Assembly: GCF_018882325.1 (NCBI RefSeq)
Contig: NZ_JACVOQ010000006.1
Coordinates: forward strand, 1-64,000
DNA length: 64,000 bases
Reading direction: 5' to 3'
DNA from: Polynucleobacter sp. 78F-HAINBA
GTDB taxonomy: Bacteria > Pseudomonadota > Gammaproteobacteria > Burkholderiales > Burkholderiaceae
Part shown: positions 30,426 to 39,936 of the stretch, one piece after another
How positions within the stretch are numbered: position 1 is the stretch's first letter
Layout: each line of letters opens with the position of its first letter
Made by a program: the position numbers and the translations under genes
Notes under the pieces: model-generated
What the model saw: only the letters and a program-made list of their open reading frames with translations
Told to the model about the DNA's origin: nothing
Databases searched by the model: none

Positions 30426-31436
30426 TTGGCCTCAATAGAAGTCGCATTTTGGGTAGTGGCGCTTTTAGTAGCGCTAGCGTTGGCATTCGATTTCATGAAT
30501 GGATTTCATGATGCTGCCAACTCGATTGCTACCGTTGTATCTACTGGGGTGCTCAAGCCTCAGCAGGCAGTTGTATTCGCCGCCTTCTTTAACTTTCTGG
30601 CAATCTTCATTTTCCATCTCAGTGTTGCCGCTACTGTAGGTAAGGGGATTGTTCATCCTGCTGCAGTAGATTTGCACGTGATCTTTGGGGCCCTGGTGGG
30701 AGCCATCATCTGGAATGTGGTTACTTGGTACTACGGTATTCCTTCAAGCTCTTCCCATGCTCTGATTGGCGGTCTCGTTGGGGCAGCTTTGCCTAAGGCT
30801 GGTGTTGATGGTTTGGTGTGGTCAGGAATTATCAAGACCGTGTCGTTTATCTTCATTTCACCAATGGTGGGATTCTTGCTCGGCTCCTTAATGATGTTGT
30901 TGGTGGCCTGGGTCTGTCGCAACGCCAACCTCTCAAAAACAGATCGTTGGTTTAGACGCTTACAGTTAGTTTCCGCAAGTGCATACAGCTTAGGTCATGG
31001 CGGTAATGATGCCCAGAAGACCATCGGCATTATTTGGCTCTTACTGATCATTACTGGTTATGCAGAAGCGGGTGCGAGTATGCCGCCTACTTGGACGATT
31101 ATTTCTTGCTACATCGCTATTGCGATGGGTACGATGTTTGGTGGTTGGCGGATTGTGAAAACCATGGGTCAGAAACTCACCAAACTCAAACCTGTCGGCG
31201 GTTTCTGTGCTGAGACAGGCGGGGCAATCACTCTATTCATGGCAACGGCTCTTGGGGTTCCAGTATCGACTACCCACACAATTACTGGGGCTATTGTTGG
31301 CGTTGGCTCAACTCAACGCGCTAGCGCCGTTCGTTGGGGGGTTGCTGGCAATATCGTTTGGGCCTGGATTTTTACTATTCCTGCTACTGCCTTGATGTCT
31401 ATGGCGGTTTACTACCTTAGCCTCCTCATTTTTTAA
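30426..31436 (+). CDS. pit: Inorganic phosphate transporter, Pit family
   Basis: A 336-residue membrane symporter for metal-phosphate with about nine helices. The two PiT repeats show FDFMNGFHDAANSIATVVSTG and, in the second half, GGNDAQKTIGI and TALGVPVSTTHTITGAIVG. The start is TTG 30426, shortly after the DUF47 stop. It is a low-affinity constitutive system in relatives. A hairpin terminator follows. Confidence 0.95.
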   Translation: MASIEVAFWVVALLVALALAFDFMNGFHDAANSIATVVSTGVLKPQQAVVFAAFFNFLAIFIFHLSVAATVGKGIVHPAAVDLHVIFGALVGAIIWNVVTWYYGIPSSSSHALIGGLVGAALPKAGVDGLVWSGIIKTVSFIFISPMVGFLLGSLMMLLVAWVCRNANLSKTDRWFRRLQLVSASAYSLGHGGNDAQKTIGIIWLLLIITGYAEAGASMPPTWTIISCYIAIAMGTMFGGWRIVKTMGQKLTKLKPVGGFCAETGGAITLFMATALGVPVSTTHTITGAIVGVGSTQRASAVRWGVAGNIVWAWIFTIPATALMSMAVYYLSLLIF

Positions 31437-31444
31437 GTCGGTTC

Positions 31445-31469
31445 AACGGGATTTTCAAAATCTCGTTTT
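31445..31469 (+). terminator. Intrinsic terminator after the Pit gene
   Basis: AACGGGAT (31445-31452) pairs with ATCTCGTT (31460-31467) with one G-U pair, extended by T/A pairs toward the loop, and is followed by a short T-run and a later T6. It lies 9 bp beyond the stop. The rest of the gap before apbC is A/T-rich and presumably carries the apbC promoter. Confidence 0.55.
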
Positions 31470-31581
31470 AAGCAATTTTTTGCATGTGCGGTTAATCTAC
31501 CCACTATTCCATTATTTGTAGTTAATCTCAGTAGATCGTATTGAGATTCCCTTGCGGGATTGTTCTTCTTAGGAGATGTCG

Positions 31582-32670
31582 GTGGCGCTTACTGTAGAAG
31601 CTGTGCAAGCAGCATTAAAGGGTTTAATTGACCCAAATACACAAATCGATTTTGTATCGGCAAAGAGCGTCAAAAATCTAAGGGTAGATGGCGGCGATAT
31701 TAGCCTAGATATTGTTTTGGGTTATCCAGCGAAAAGTCAGTTTGATGTTATTCGTAAATCCGTTATTGCTGTGCTCCGCGAATTGCCTGAGGTTAAAAAT
31801 GTGAGCGTCAATGTCAGCAGTCAAATCGTTGCGCATGCCGTACAACGCGGCGTCAAGTTATTGCCCAATGTAAAAAATATTATTGCCGTTGCTAGCGGTA
31901 AGGGCGGGGTCGGAAAGTCCACTACTGCAGTCAACCTAGCTTTAGCTTTAGCGGCTGAAGGTGCGCAGGTCGGTATGTTGGATGCAGATATTTATGGCCC
32001 GAGTCAACCGATGATGCTAGGCATCACCGGCAGACCGGAATCCATTGAAGAAAACACGATGGAGCCAATGGAAGGTCACGGCCTTCAGGCAAGCTCAATT
32101 GGTTTCTTGATCGATGACGATGCGCCAATGGTGTGGCGTGGCCCGATGGTGACGTCTGCTTTAGAGCAATTACTGCGTCAAACCCGTTGGCGCGATCTCG
32201 ATTACCTGATTGTGGATATGCCTCCTGGTACTGGTGATATTCAGTTAACACTGGCCCAAAAGGTGCCCGTTACTGGCGCAGTCATTGTGACTACCCCGCA
32301 AGATATAGCCTTACTGGATGCGCGTAAGGGTTTAAAAATGTTTGAGAAGGTTGGTGTGCCGATCGTGGGCATCATCGAAAATATGAGCACCTATGTCTGT
32401 CCAAGTTGCGGTCATGAGGAGCATGTGTTCGGTACCGGCGGTGGCCAAAAGATGTGTAAAGAATACGGCGTTGATTTCTTGGGTGACTTACCGCTGAATT
32501 TATCAATTCGTGAGCAAGCTGATGCCGGTCGTCCAACAGTAGTAGCTGACCCCGATGGCGCTATCAGTGCAATTTATAAAACGATTGCAAGACGGGTTGC
32601 CATTAAGGTGGCGGCGCTTTCAAAAGATATGAGTAGTAAGTTCCCCAACATCGTGGTTCAAAACACCTGA
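31582..32670 (+). CDS. apbC: Iron-sulfur cluster carrier protein ApbC (Mrp/NBP35 family)
   Basis: A P-loop ATPase that delivers Fe-S clusters. 362 residues from GTG 31582: AGGAG (31571-31575) is 6 nt upstream of this GTG but directly abuts the ATG at 31576, so the GTG is the better start (the ATG would add 2 residues). It has an N-terminal DUF59/MIP18-like domain, deviant Walker A GKGGVGKST, MLDADIYGPSQ, and a CPSCGHEE CxxC motif near residue 272. It is 6 bp upstream of the formate dehydrogenase accessory genes and may be co-transcribed to support that Fe-S enzyme. Confidence 0.93.
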   Translation: MALTVEAVQAALKGLIDPNTQIDFVSAKSVKNLRVDGGDISLDIVLGYPAKSQFDVIRKSVIAVLRELPEVKNVSVNVSSQIVAHAVQRGVKLLPNVKNIIAVASGKGGVGKSTTAVNLALALAAEGAQVGMLDADIYGPSQPMMLGITGRPESIEENTMEPMEGHGLQASSIGFLIDDDAPMVWRGPMVTSALEQLLRQTRWRDLDYLIVDMPPGTGDIQLTLAQKVPVTGAVIVTTPQDIALLDARKGLKMFEKVGVPIVGIIENMSTYVCPSCGHEEHVFGTGGGQKMCKEYGVDFLGDLPLNLSIREQADAGRPTVVADPDGAISAIYKTIARRVAIKVAALSKDMSSKFPNIVVQNT

Positions 32671-32676
32671 GGCCTT

Positions 32677-33216
32677 ATGCGTTTTGCAGTGCTCATGCGT
32701 AAGCAGTTTGTTGATAACCCCTGGATTTCCTATCGGTGGGCGCCTCAGGAGGTAATGCCAGACTTCGGGCAATTTACTAACGCAGTCAGCGCAGAGAACA
32801 AAATTGTTGGTCAGTTTCTAGGGCGCGATGATCAAGGCGAGTCTTGGTTGTTTACTGGCTATGAGCTCAATCTTTTCCCGGATGAGGGTGAAGGCTACTA
32901 CCTAAATCTCTCTGCCACACAACCTTGTTGGTTTGTGATGTGGCGCCTAGAGGAGGATGTTGAGCGCTATGTGGATGCTCAATCTATCGAGTTAGCTAAA
33001 TCTGAAGCAACCATTGCAGTTCCACATCGTATTTGTGTAAGCTATAACGAAGCGGGGCGTTTATTGGATGGTGGTGAATCGGTTGATAACGTCCCCTTGT
33101 CTGCAGAGCACGCTTCTTGGCTCCAAGAATTTGTGAATGAGAACTATCGCCCCGAACCTAAGAAGCGTCATCGCCCTGAATCATTCAAGGGTGCCAATCG
33201 CGGGGCGGAGGATTAA
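32677..33216 (+). CDS. DUF3305 domain protein (formate dehydrogenase cluster)
   Basis: 179 residues. The N-terminus RFAVLMRKQFVDNPWISYRWAPQEVMPD and the FTGYELNLFPDEGEGYYLNL segment match DUF3305. The family occurs almost only in formate dehydrogenase gene clusters of proteobacteria, so an assembly or regulatory role is inferred; no mechanism is known. It overlaps the next gene by one base. Confidence 0.87.
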   Translation: MRFAVLMRKQFVDNPWISYRWAPQEVMPDFGQFTNAVSAENKIVGQFLGRDDQGESWLFTGYELNLFPDEGEGYYLNLSATQPCWFVMWRLEEDVERYVDAQSIELAKSEATIAVPHRICVSYNEAGRLLDGGESVDNVPLSAEHASWLQEFVNENYRPEPKKRHRPESFKGANRGAED

Positions 33217-33776
33217 TGGCAGGCGGATTTCTAAATCGTTGGTCGCGTCTGAAGTCTGGGGAGAGCCTAGAGCCCGAGAAAAAAGTAGTCGAGCAGACCA
33301 AGCCTGAGTTAACAACCCCTACTGAATCAAAACAGGGGTCTGCTGATGCTAAAGAGCATACGCCCTCGGCAACATTAGAAGATGTAGAGAAGATCGATCG
33401 ATTTGCTCCTGACTTCTCCGCTTTTATGAAGCCAGACGTAGATCCTGCAGTTCAGCAGGCGGCCATGAAAAAGATGTTCTCCGATCCGCACTTCAATGTA
33501 ATGGATGGTCTAGATATCTATATTGATGATTACTCTAAGCCGGATCCAATTCCACTCGAAATGCTCAAGCGCATGGTGCAATCCGACATGCTCAACATTT
33601 TCCGCAAGGATAGTGACGATGAGGCTCCGAGCGCCCAAACTGCCGCTAATAAAGAATCTAAACCGGAAGAGCAGGCTTTACCCCTAAGTCCACAGACTGA
33701 TTTAACATCCACACCAGCACCTATTCAGGAAGCGGGAGATAAAGACCTCGTGCCCGTGGATAAGAAAACCAGTTAA
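33216..33776 (+). CDS. DUF3306 domain protein (formate dehydrogenase cluster)
   Basis: 186 residues: MAGGFLNRWSRLK start, a long polar low-complexity stretch, the conserved core (RFAPDFSAFMKPDV, FNVMDGLDIYIDDY, MLKRMVQSDM at about 65-135), and a Pro/Glu-rich tail. It is a DUF3306 partner of the DUF3305 protein and always next to formate dehydrogenase genes in related genomes. Function is unknown. It overlaps the DUF3305 gene by one base (TAATG). Confidence 0.87.
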   Translation: MAGGFLNRWSRLKSGESLEPEKKVVEQTKPELTTPTESKQGSADAKEHTPSATLEDVEKIDRFAPDFSAFMKPDVDPAVQQAAMKKMFSDPHFNVMDGLDIYIDDYSKPDPIPLEMLKRMVQSDMLNIFRKDSDDEAPSAQTAANKESKPEEQALPLSPQTDLTSTPAPIQEAGDKDLVPVDKKTS

Positions 33777-33786
33777 GAAGAAATCA

Positions 33787-35877
33787 ATGAGTCAAAAATT
33801 AGTCTGTAATTGCAACGGAACCATGCCTTTGGATTCAAAGGCCCTTGGTGTCACTATGCATACTTCCTTATGTAGGCAGGAAATTGGCTCAGTCATTAAG
33901 GCATTTGATGGCAGTGACTCTATTGTCATTGCCTGCACTCAAGAGCGCGCTTTATTTGGTGAGTTGGCTGAGCAATCCGAAAAGCCTTTGGTGGCACCAT
34001 TACGTTTTGTCAATATTCGAGAAGTGGCTGGTTGGACTCAAGAGGCTAAAACCTCCACACCGAAGATCGCTGCATTGCTTGCCTTAGCTGATATGCCGGA
34101 GGCAGAGCCTGTACCAGTCGTGAATTATGAAAGCCAAGGTCGCTTACTGATTGTTGGCCCTGGAGACCAAGCTTTGCCTTGGGCTGAAAAACTCAGCGAC
34201 TCTCTCGACGTATCTGTTTTATGTACAGAGTCGGGCGCCTTGCCGATTGCAAGAAACTTCCCGATCTATACAGGCGAAGCCCTGAAGTTAGACGGTTATC
34301 TCGGTAAATTTTCAGTCGACTGGAATTTGCAAAACCCAATCGATCCGGAGATGTGCACTCGTTGTGGTGCCTGTGTTGAGGTTTGCCCAGAAGGTGCAAT
34401 TGATGATTCATTCCAGATTGACTTGGATAAATGTAAATCCCACCGCGCTTGTGTTACCGCCTGCGCTGGTATTGGTGCGATTAATTTTGATCGAGTAGAG
34501 CGTCAGCGTAATGCTGAGTTTGACTTGATTATGGATCTGCGCGCTGATCCGAAGATGCGCATGAGTCAAACACCACAAGGTTATTTTGCTCCCGGAAAAG
34601 ATCCGCTTGAGCAAGCTTTGGTAGCAAATCAATTATTGGACTTAGTTGGTGAATTTGAAAAACCTAAATACTTTTCCTATGCCGAAAAGATTTGCGCGCA
34701 TGGCCGTAATGGCAAAGTAGGGTGCAGTGCTTGTATCGACGTCTGTTCTACGGGCGCCATCTCCTCTTTGTTTAAGAGTGGGCAGGGCACTGTAGAAGTG
34801 AATCCTAATTTATGTATGGGTTGTGGAGCTTGCTCAACAGTTTGCCCATCAGGTGCGATGCGCTACAACTATCCAAGCGTCAGCCATCAGGGTAAAGAGA
34901 TTAAAACTCTCGCGAATGTATTTACTGCCGAGAGCGCCAAGATCAAACAGGTGCAAGCGCCTGCTTTGCTCTTGCATACACTGAAGGCCGGAACTCAGGC
35001 TATAGATTCTCTAGGGCGCTTGGCCCATTTAAGACCAAAGCAGTTTGAGGGATTGCCATCTTTCGTATTGCCTTATGGAATCGAGCATATTGCTTCCACT
35101 GGCCTGGATTTATGGTTGGGTGCAATCGCCTATGGTTTTGGTGAAGTTATTATGTTGCTCACTGGCGATGAGGATCCCGCTTATCGCGCCGCACTAGAAA
35201 CGCAAGTTGATTTGGGTAATGCAATTTTGGCAGCCTATGGGTTTGATGCCAGACTTTCGCTAATACAACTCTCATCCGCTGATGATTTGCAGCCTGCATC
35301 CCAGGCTATGGGCAAGCTGCGTCAGCGCGGTGCTCTGCAAGCAATTTGTTCGCCTGCCAGTTTTGGTTTGGGCAATCAAAAGCGCGAAACCATTGAGATG
35401 GTTTTGGAGCACTTCCAAAAGCAAGCTAAAGCACCGCTTCCAGCAGGTGGCGCTGCATTGCCAAAGCCCTCATTCTTAGGCGGTCTCAATATCAACAAAG
35501 ATGCCTGCACACTCTGCATGTCTTGTGTGGGCAGCTGTCCTGAAGGTGCTTTGCTGGATAACTTGGATGAGCCCAAACTTTCCTTCATTGAGAAGCAGTG
35601 CGTTCAGTGCGGCATCTGCGTTCAAACTTGCCCAGAGCAAGCTCTGTCATTAGCGCCCCGTTTGCAGACCATTGAAGAGCGTAAGCAAAAGGTGGAGCTC
35701 AATGAAACTAAGCCTTTCCATTGCATTAGTTGTGGCAAGGTCTTTGGAACGGCGAAGATGGTGGATTTGATGCTGGTAAAGCTAGGTGCCCATGGCGCCT
35801 TTGCTGGAGCTGGACTGGATAGACTAAAGATGTGTGGCGATTGTCGCGTTGTCGATATGGTGAAAAAAGAAATATGA
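33787..35877 (+). CDS. Multi-cluster 4Fe-4S ferredoxin-like protein of the formate dehydrogenase cluster
   Basis: 696 residues, soluble. Cysteine motifs in order are CTRCGACVEVCPEGA (about 190), CKSHRACVTAC, CSACIDVC, CMGCGACSTVCPSGA, CTLCMSCVGSCPEGA (about 574) and CVQCGICVQTCPEQA, with CISCGKVF and CGDCR near the C-terminus. This suggests at least five 4Fe-4S clusters. It could pass electrons or act during maturation of the Mo/W enzyme; relatives sit in the same place in other Burkholderiales. It is coupled to the TorD gene by an ATGA overlap. Confidence 0.9.
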   Translation: MSQKLVCNCNGTMPLDSKALGVTMHTSLCRQEIGSVIKAFDGSDSIVIACTQERALFGELAEQSEKPLVAPLRFVNIREVAGWTQEAKTSTPKIAALLALADMPEAEPVPVVNYESQGRLLIVGPGDQALPWAEKLSDSLDVSVLCTESGALPIARNFPIYTGEALKLDGYLGKFSVDWNLQNPIDPEMCTRCGACVEVCPEGAIDDSFQIDLDKCKSHRACVTACAGIGAINFDRVERQRNAEFDLIMDLRADPKMRMSQTPQGYFAPGKDPLEQALVANQLLDLVGEFEKPKYFSYAEKICAHGRNGKVGCSACIDVCSTGAISSLFKSGQGTVEVNPNLCMGCGACSTVCPSGAMRYNYPSVSHQGKEIKTLANVFTAESAKIKQVQAPALLLHTLKAGTQAIDSLGRLAHLRPKQFEGLPSFVLPYGIEHIASTGLDLWLGAIAYGFGEVIMLLTGDEDPAYRAALETQVDLGNAILAAYGFDARLSLIQLSSADDLQPASQAMGKLRQRGALQAICSPASFGLGNQKRETIEMVLEHFQKQAKAPLPAGGAALPKPSFLGGLNINKDACTLCMSCVGSCPEGALLDNLDEPKLSFIEKQCVQCGICVQTCPEQALSLAPRLQTIEERKQKVELNETKPFHCISCGKVFGTAKMVDLMLVKLGAHGAFAGAGLDRLKMCGDCRVVDMVKKEI

Positions 35878-36518
35878 GTGAGCAGATAAAAGAAGGTGCC
35901 TCAACTGAGGTTGGAGATGTGGGTCTGCCAGAGGATTTGGCTAGAGCTGATCTATACGGCTTGATTGCTAGGTTTTTTCATCAGCCGCCAGATCAGGAGT
36001 TATTGGATCAAATAGCTGCCTCTATTCCAGATGATCAGGAAAGCCAGTTTGATGATGCGCCGTTGGCTAAGGTATGGAATAGCGTAGTAGAGGTTGCCAA
36101 GAACAACTCTGCCAAAGCATGGCATGAGGAATTTGACCGCAACTTCATCAGCGTGGGGCGTCCCAATGTCATTCTCAATGGCTCCTTTTATATGGCGGGC
36201 CATTTAAATGAAAAACCTTTGGTTGATATTCGTCGGGCATTAGATACCTTCGGCTTGGAGTCGGCCGAGGAGGTTACGGAAACTGAGGATCATTTATCGG
36301 CGCTATGCGAAGTGATGCGCTACCTCATAGCAGGGGATGATGTCGAGGTCTCCAACCTCACCAACCAACGTGCTTTTTTCAATGATCATATCCGTCCTTG
36401 GTATGACGAATTGTGCGATGCAATAGAGGGCATTCCAGATATGCATCTTTACCATCCAGTAGCTGCATTAACTCGAGAGTTTCTCGCGATTGAAGGGCAG
36501 AGTTTTGACATGATTTAA
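35874..36518 (+). CDS. TorD-family molybdoenzyme chaperone
   Basis: 214 residues from ATG 35874, which overlaps the preceding stop (ATGA); a longer in-frame ORF exists but lacks support. Helical TorD/DmsD signature segments are DLYGLIARFFHQPPDQELL, NVILNGSFYMAGHLNEKPLVDIR, and TETEDHLSALCEVMRYLIAG, and the C-terminal LYHPVAALTREFL. It should bind the Tat signal of the catalytic subunit and guard cofactor insertion before export. Confidence 0.92.
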   Translation: MSEQIKEGASTEVGDVGLPEDLARADLYGLIARFFHQPPDQELLDQIAASIPDDQESQFDDAPLAKVWNSVVEVAKNNSAKAWHEEFDRNFISVGRPNVILNGSFYMAGHLNEKPLVDIRRALDTFGLESAEEVTETEDHLSALCEVMRYLIAGDDVEVSNLTNQRAFFNDHIRPWYDELCDAIEGIPDMHLYHPVAALTREFLAIEGQSFDMI

Positions 36519-36580
36519 TGTTGCGCTGCACCAGATGAATACCCTTAGGAAAATAAAAATTCCAAATATGCAAAAAATGC

Positions 36581-36601
36581 AATTACCAATTACCAATTAC
36601 A
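36581..36601. repeat. 7-bp tandem repeat upstream of the Tat-target formate dehydrogenase genes
   Basis: AATTACC occurs twice in tandem, followed by AATTACA, so three 7-bp units lie 38 bp before the ATG of the small Tat-target gene. Just upstream TGCA-AAAAA-TGCA (36569-36581) is a short inverted repeat. The 121-bp gap is the only sizeable one in this operon, so it may hold a secondary promoter or regulator site. No regulator can be named. Confidence 0.4.
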
Positions 36602-36639
36602 CTTGTTCAATATCAATTTGCACTAAATGGGAGCATGCG

Positions 36640-36861
36640 ATGACTACTAAATCCGCAACTGCAGTAAATGAGGGAAACAAGCCTTCACGTAGAAAGTTTT
36701 TCATCGGAGCGGGTGCCACAGTTGGTGCCGTTGCTGTTGCTTCGCAAACATCCATTGGTAAGGCAGTGATTCAGGAAATTGGCAGCACTGTTCAAGGCAA
36801 GGATGACGGTTATCAGTTGTCTGCGCACATTCGTAAGTACTACGAAACCACGATGCTTTAA
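36640..36861 (+). CDS. Small Tat-exported formate dehydrogenase-region protein
   Basis: 73 residues from ATG 36640 (GGGAG lies upstream); the upstream in-frame ATG at 36535 lacks family support. Twin-arginine motif SRRKFFIG then a hydrophobic stretch, followed by a short tail ending IRKYYETTML. It fits the family of short Tat-target proteins found in formate dehydrogenase operons. Role unknown, possibly an accessory or assembly subunit. Confidence 0.85.
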   Translation: MTTKSATAVNEGNKPSRRKFFIGAGATVGAVAVASQTSIGKAVIQEIGSTVQGKDDGYQLSAHIRKYYETTML

Positions 36862-36924
36862 ACCCAGTTGTGAATGAAGTCGTTTCCAAATAATTAAATA
36901 AAAATATTTTCTCAGGGACAACAT

Positions 36925-39909
36925 ATGAGTCTGACTCGTAAATCCAATACCCCACAGAGCGGCCGCTCTACACCTGCCTCACGCCTCATCGGTAGCTTGT
37001 CACGTGGACTGCAGTCTGCAGTGCCAACGATGGATCGTCGTACCTTCCTTAAGCGCTCTGGCGTTGGTGTTGGTGCTGGTATTGCGGCAAGCCAACTCAG
37101 CTTGGTGCAAAAGGCGGTTGCCGAGCCTAGCAAGGCAATGCTTGACGGCAAGGGCAAGATTGAAGTGAAGAGAACGATTTGTACTCACTGCTCCGTAGGT
37201 TGCGCAACTGACGCTACTGTTGAGAATGGTGTTTGGGTTCGTCAAGACTCCGCATTTGATTCCCCGATTAACTTGGGTGCTTACTGTGCCAAAGGCGCAT
37301 CTCTGCGTGAGCATGGACATGGAGATTTCCGTCTTCGCTACCCAATGAAATTGGTTGATGGCAAGTACCAAAGAATTTCTTGGGACCAGGCTTTAACTGA
37401 AATCACTGCGCAGATGAAAGATTTGCGTAGCAAGTACAGCCCAGATTCACTTTTCTTTATTGGCTCCTCAAAGCACAACAACGAACAGTCCTATTTATTG
37501 CGTAAGTGGGTTTCTTTCTTTGGAACCAACAACACAGACCATCAAGCTCGTATTTGTCACTCCACTACAGTTGCCGGCGTTGCAAACACTTGGGGCTATG
37601 GTGCGATGACCAATAGCTACAACGACATGATGAATGCCAAGGCAGCTTTGTACATTGGCTCTAACGCTGCAGAAGCGCATCCAGTGTCCATGCTCAGCTT
37701 GTTGCATGCAAAAGAAAACGGTTGCAAGGTGATCGTGGTTGACCCGCGCTATACCCGTACTGCAGCCAAGTCTGATCAGTATGTTCGCATTCGCTCTGGT
37801 ACAGATATCCCATTCTTGTTCGGTGTTCTGTATCACATCTTCAACAATGGCTGGGAAGATAAGAAATACATCAATGACCGCGTATACGGCATGGATGAGA
37901 TCCGCAAAGAAGTGATGGAGAAGTGGACTCCAAAGAATGTTGAAGAGGCTTGTGGAGTTCCAGAAGCGCAGATGTACAAGGTTGCTGAAACAATGGCGAA
38001 GAATCGTCCAAGCACTTTGGTCTGGTGTATGGGTCAAACACAGCACACCATTGGCAATGCCATGGTTCGTGCATCTTGCATCTTGCAATTGGCTTTAGGC
38101 AACATCGGTAAGTCCGGTGGTGGCGCAAACATTTTCCGTGGTCACGATAACGTGCAAGGTGCAACTGACGTTGGTCCTAACCCAGACTCATTGCCTGGCT
38201 ACTATGGCCTTGCAGCAGGTTCATGGAAACACTTTGCAAGCGTATGGGGTGTTGACTATGAGTGGATCAAAGGTCGTTACGCACCAGACATGATGGAGAA
38301 GTCTGGTACTACGGTTTCTCGTTGGGTTGATGCGGTACTCGAGAAGAGTGACATGATTGATCAGCAAACCAATGTCAAAGGTTTGTTCTTCTGGGGTCAT
38401 GCACCAAACTCACAAACTCGCGGTCTTGATATGAAGCGCGCGATGGATAAGTTGGATTTGTTGGTTGTGGTTGATCCTTACCCAAGTGCTACAGCAGCTA
38501 TGGCAGCAATGCCGCCTGCTGAAGGTCAGACAGTAAACAAAAATCGCAATGTTTACTTATTGCCAGCTACAACTCAATTTGAAACAACAGGTTCAGTTAC
38601 TGCCTCAAACCGCTCATTGCAGTGGCGCGAGAAGGTGATTGATCCACTATTTGAGTCCGTTCCTGACCATGTGATCATGCAAGCATTTGCTGACCGCCTC
38701 GGTTTCGGTCAAGAATTGTCAGTGAATTACAAGATGTTGAGCTCAAAATTTGCGGGCAAGCAGTGGAGAGAGCCTGAAATTGAATCCATCTTGCGCGAGA
38801 TTAATCGTTCGGTATGGACAATTGGTTATACCGGTCAAACTCCTGAGCGCTTGAAGGCTCACATGAGAATGGCTGGCGTATTTGATCCGAAGACATTGAA
38901 GTCACGCGGTGGTGTTGATCCAGTAACTGGTTACGATACAACGGGTGATTACTACGGTTTGCCTTGGCCTTGCTACGGCACTGCTGCGATTAAGCATCCA
39001 GGCTCGCCCAACCTCTATGACACTAGCAAGAGCGTTATGGAAGGCGGCGGTAATTTCCGTGCCAACTTTGGTGTGGAGAAAGACGGTAAGAATTTGTTGG
39101 CAGAAGATGGTTCTTATTCCAAAGGTTCAGCAATTACCACTGGCTATCCAGAATTTGATCACGTACTCGTGAAAAAACTCGGCTGGTGGAATCAGTTGAC
39201 TGAGGAAGAGCAAAAGCTTGCAGAAGGTAAAAACTGGAAGACCGACTTATCTGGTGGTATCCAACGCGTAGTAATGAAAAACGGCTGCCATCCATTTGGT
39301 AATGCCAAAGCGCGTGCAGTTGTGTGGAACTTCCCTGATGCCATTCCGACTCACCGCGAGGCGCTCTACAGTACCAATGCGCCAATGATGCGTAAATACC
39401 CAACAGCTGCGGATAAGAAGAATTTCTGGCGCTTGCCGACTCTCTATAAAACAGTTCAGGATAAGAACTTGAATGAGAAGCTCTACGAGAAGTTCCCAAT
39501 CATTCTGACCTCTGGTCGTTTGGTTGAGTACGAAGGTGGAGGAGACGAAACTCGTTCCAACCCATGGTTGGCTGAGTTGCAACAAGAAAACTTTGTGGAG
39601 ATCAATCCTAAGGCCGCAGAAGATCGTGGCATTAAGAATTGGGACTACGTATGGGTTAAGTCACCAACAGGCGCCAAGATCAAAGTGCGTGCATTGGTAA
39701 CCCCACGCGTTGATCAAGGTACTGCATTCGTACCATTCCACTTTGCCGGTTGGTGGCAAGGTAATGACTTGCGCAAATATTACCCAGAGGGCGCTGCCCC
39801 AGTAGTTCAAGGTGAAGCGGTAAATACTGCGACGACCTACGGCTACGACATGGTAACGATGATGCAAGAAACCAAAACCACCATGTGTCAAATCGAAAAA
39901 TTTGCCTAA
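36925..39909 (+). CDS. fdhA: Formate dehydrogenase catalytic subunit (Mo/W-bisMGD, cysteine type)
   Basis: Oxidises formate to CO2 in the periplasm. 994 residues: an unusual 36-residue preamble, then Tat motif DRRTFLKRS, a 4Fe-4S binding set Cys86, Cys89, Cys93 and Cys121, and active-site Cys211-His212 in ARICHS (TGT codon, so cysteine replaces selenocysteine). The molybdopterin-dinucleotide binding fold occupies the rest. CAGGGA lies before the ATG, supporting the long N-terminus. It is followed by fdhB, a lipoprotein gene and a cytochrome b gene. Mo versus W is not decidable from sequence. Confidence 0.95.
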   Translation: MSLTRKSNTPQSGRSTPASRLIGSLSRGLQSAVPTMDRRTFLKRSGVGVGAGIAASQLSLVQKAVAEPSKAMLDGKGKIEVKRTICTHCSVGCATDATVENGVWVRQDSAFDSPINLGAYCAKGASLREHGHGDFRLRYPMKLVDGKYQRISWDQALTEITAQMKDLRSKYSPDSLFFIGSSKHNNEQSYLLRKWVSFFGTNNTDHQARICHSTTVAGVANTWGYGAMTNSYNDMMNAKAALYIGSNAAEAHPVSMLSLLHAKENGCKVIVVDPRYTRTAAKSDQYVRIRSGTDIPFLFGVLYHIFNNGWEDKKYINDRVYGMDEIRKEVMEKWTPKNVEEACGVPEAQMYKVAETMAKNRPSTLVWCMGQTQHTIGNAMVRASCILQLALGNIGKSGGGANIFRGHDNVQGATDVGPNPDSLPGYYGLAAGSWKHFASVWGVDYEWIKGRYAPDMMEKSGTTVSRWVDAVLEKSDMIDQQTNVKGLFFWGHAPNSQTRGLDMKRAMDKLDLLVVVDPYPSATAAMAAMPPAEGQTVNKNRNVYLLPATTQFETTGSVTASNRSLQWREKVIDPLFESVPDHVIMQAFADRLGFGQELSVNYKMLSSKFAGKQWREPEIESILREINRSVWTIGYTGQTPERLKAHMRMAGVFDPKTLKSRGGVDPVTGYDTTGDYYGLPWPCYGTAAIKHPGSPNLYDTSKSVMEGGGNFRANFGVEKDGKNLLAEDGSYSKGSAITTGYPEFDHVLVKKLGWWNQLTEEEQKLAEGKNWKTDLSGGIQRVVMKNGCHPFGNAKARAVVWNFPDAIPTHREALYSTNAPMMRKYPTAADKKNFWRLPTLYKTVQDKNLNEKLYEKFPIILTSGRLVEYEGGGDETRSNPWLAELQQENFVEINPKAAEDRGIKNWDYVWVKSPTGAKIKVRALVTPRVDQGTAFVPFHFAGWWQGNDLRKYYPEGAAPVVQGEAVNTATTYGYDMVTMMQETKTTMCQIEKFA

Positions 39910-39936
39910 GTTAAAAAATAAAGTCAGGAGAACATC

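Noticed and set aside
36581-36601. CRISPR-like repeat array
   Set aside because: Only three 7-bp units without spacers; far too short.
36925-39909. Selenocysteine-containing formate dehydrogenase
   Set aside because: The active-site codon is TGT (Cys211), not TGA, and the frame is continuous.
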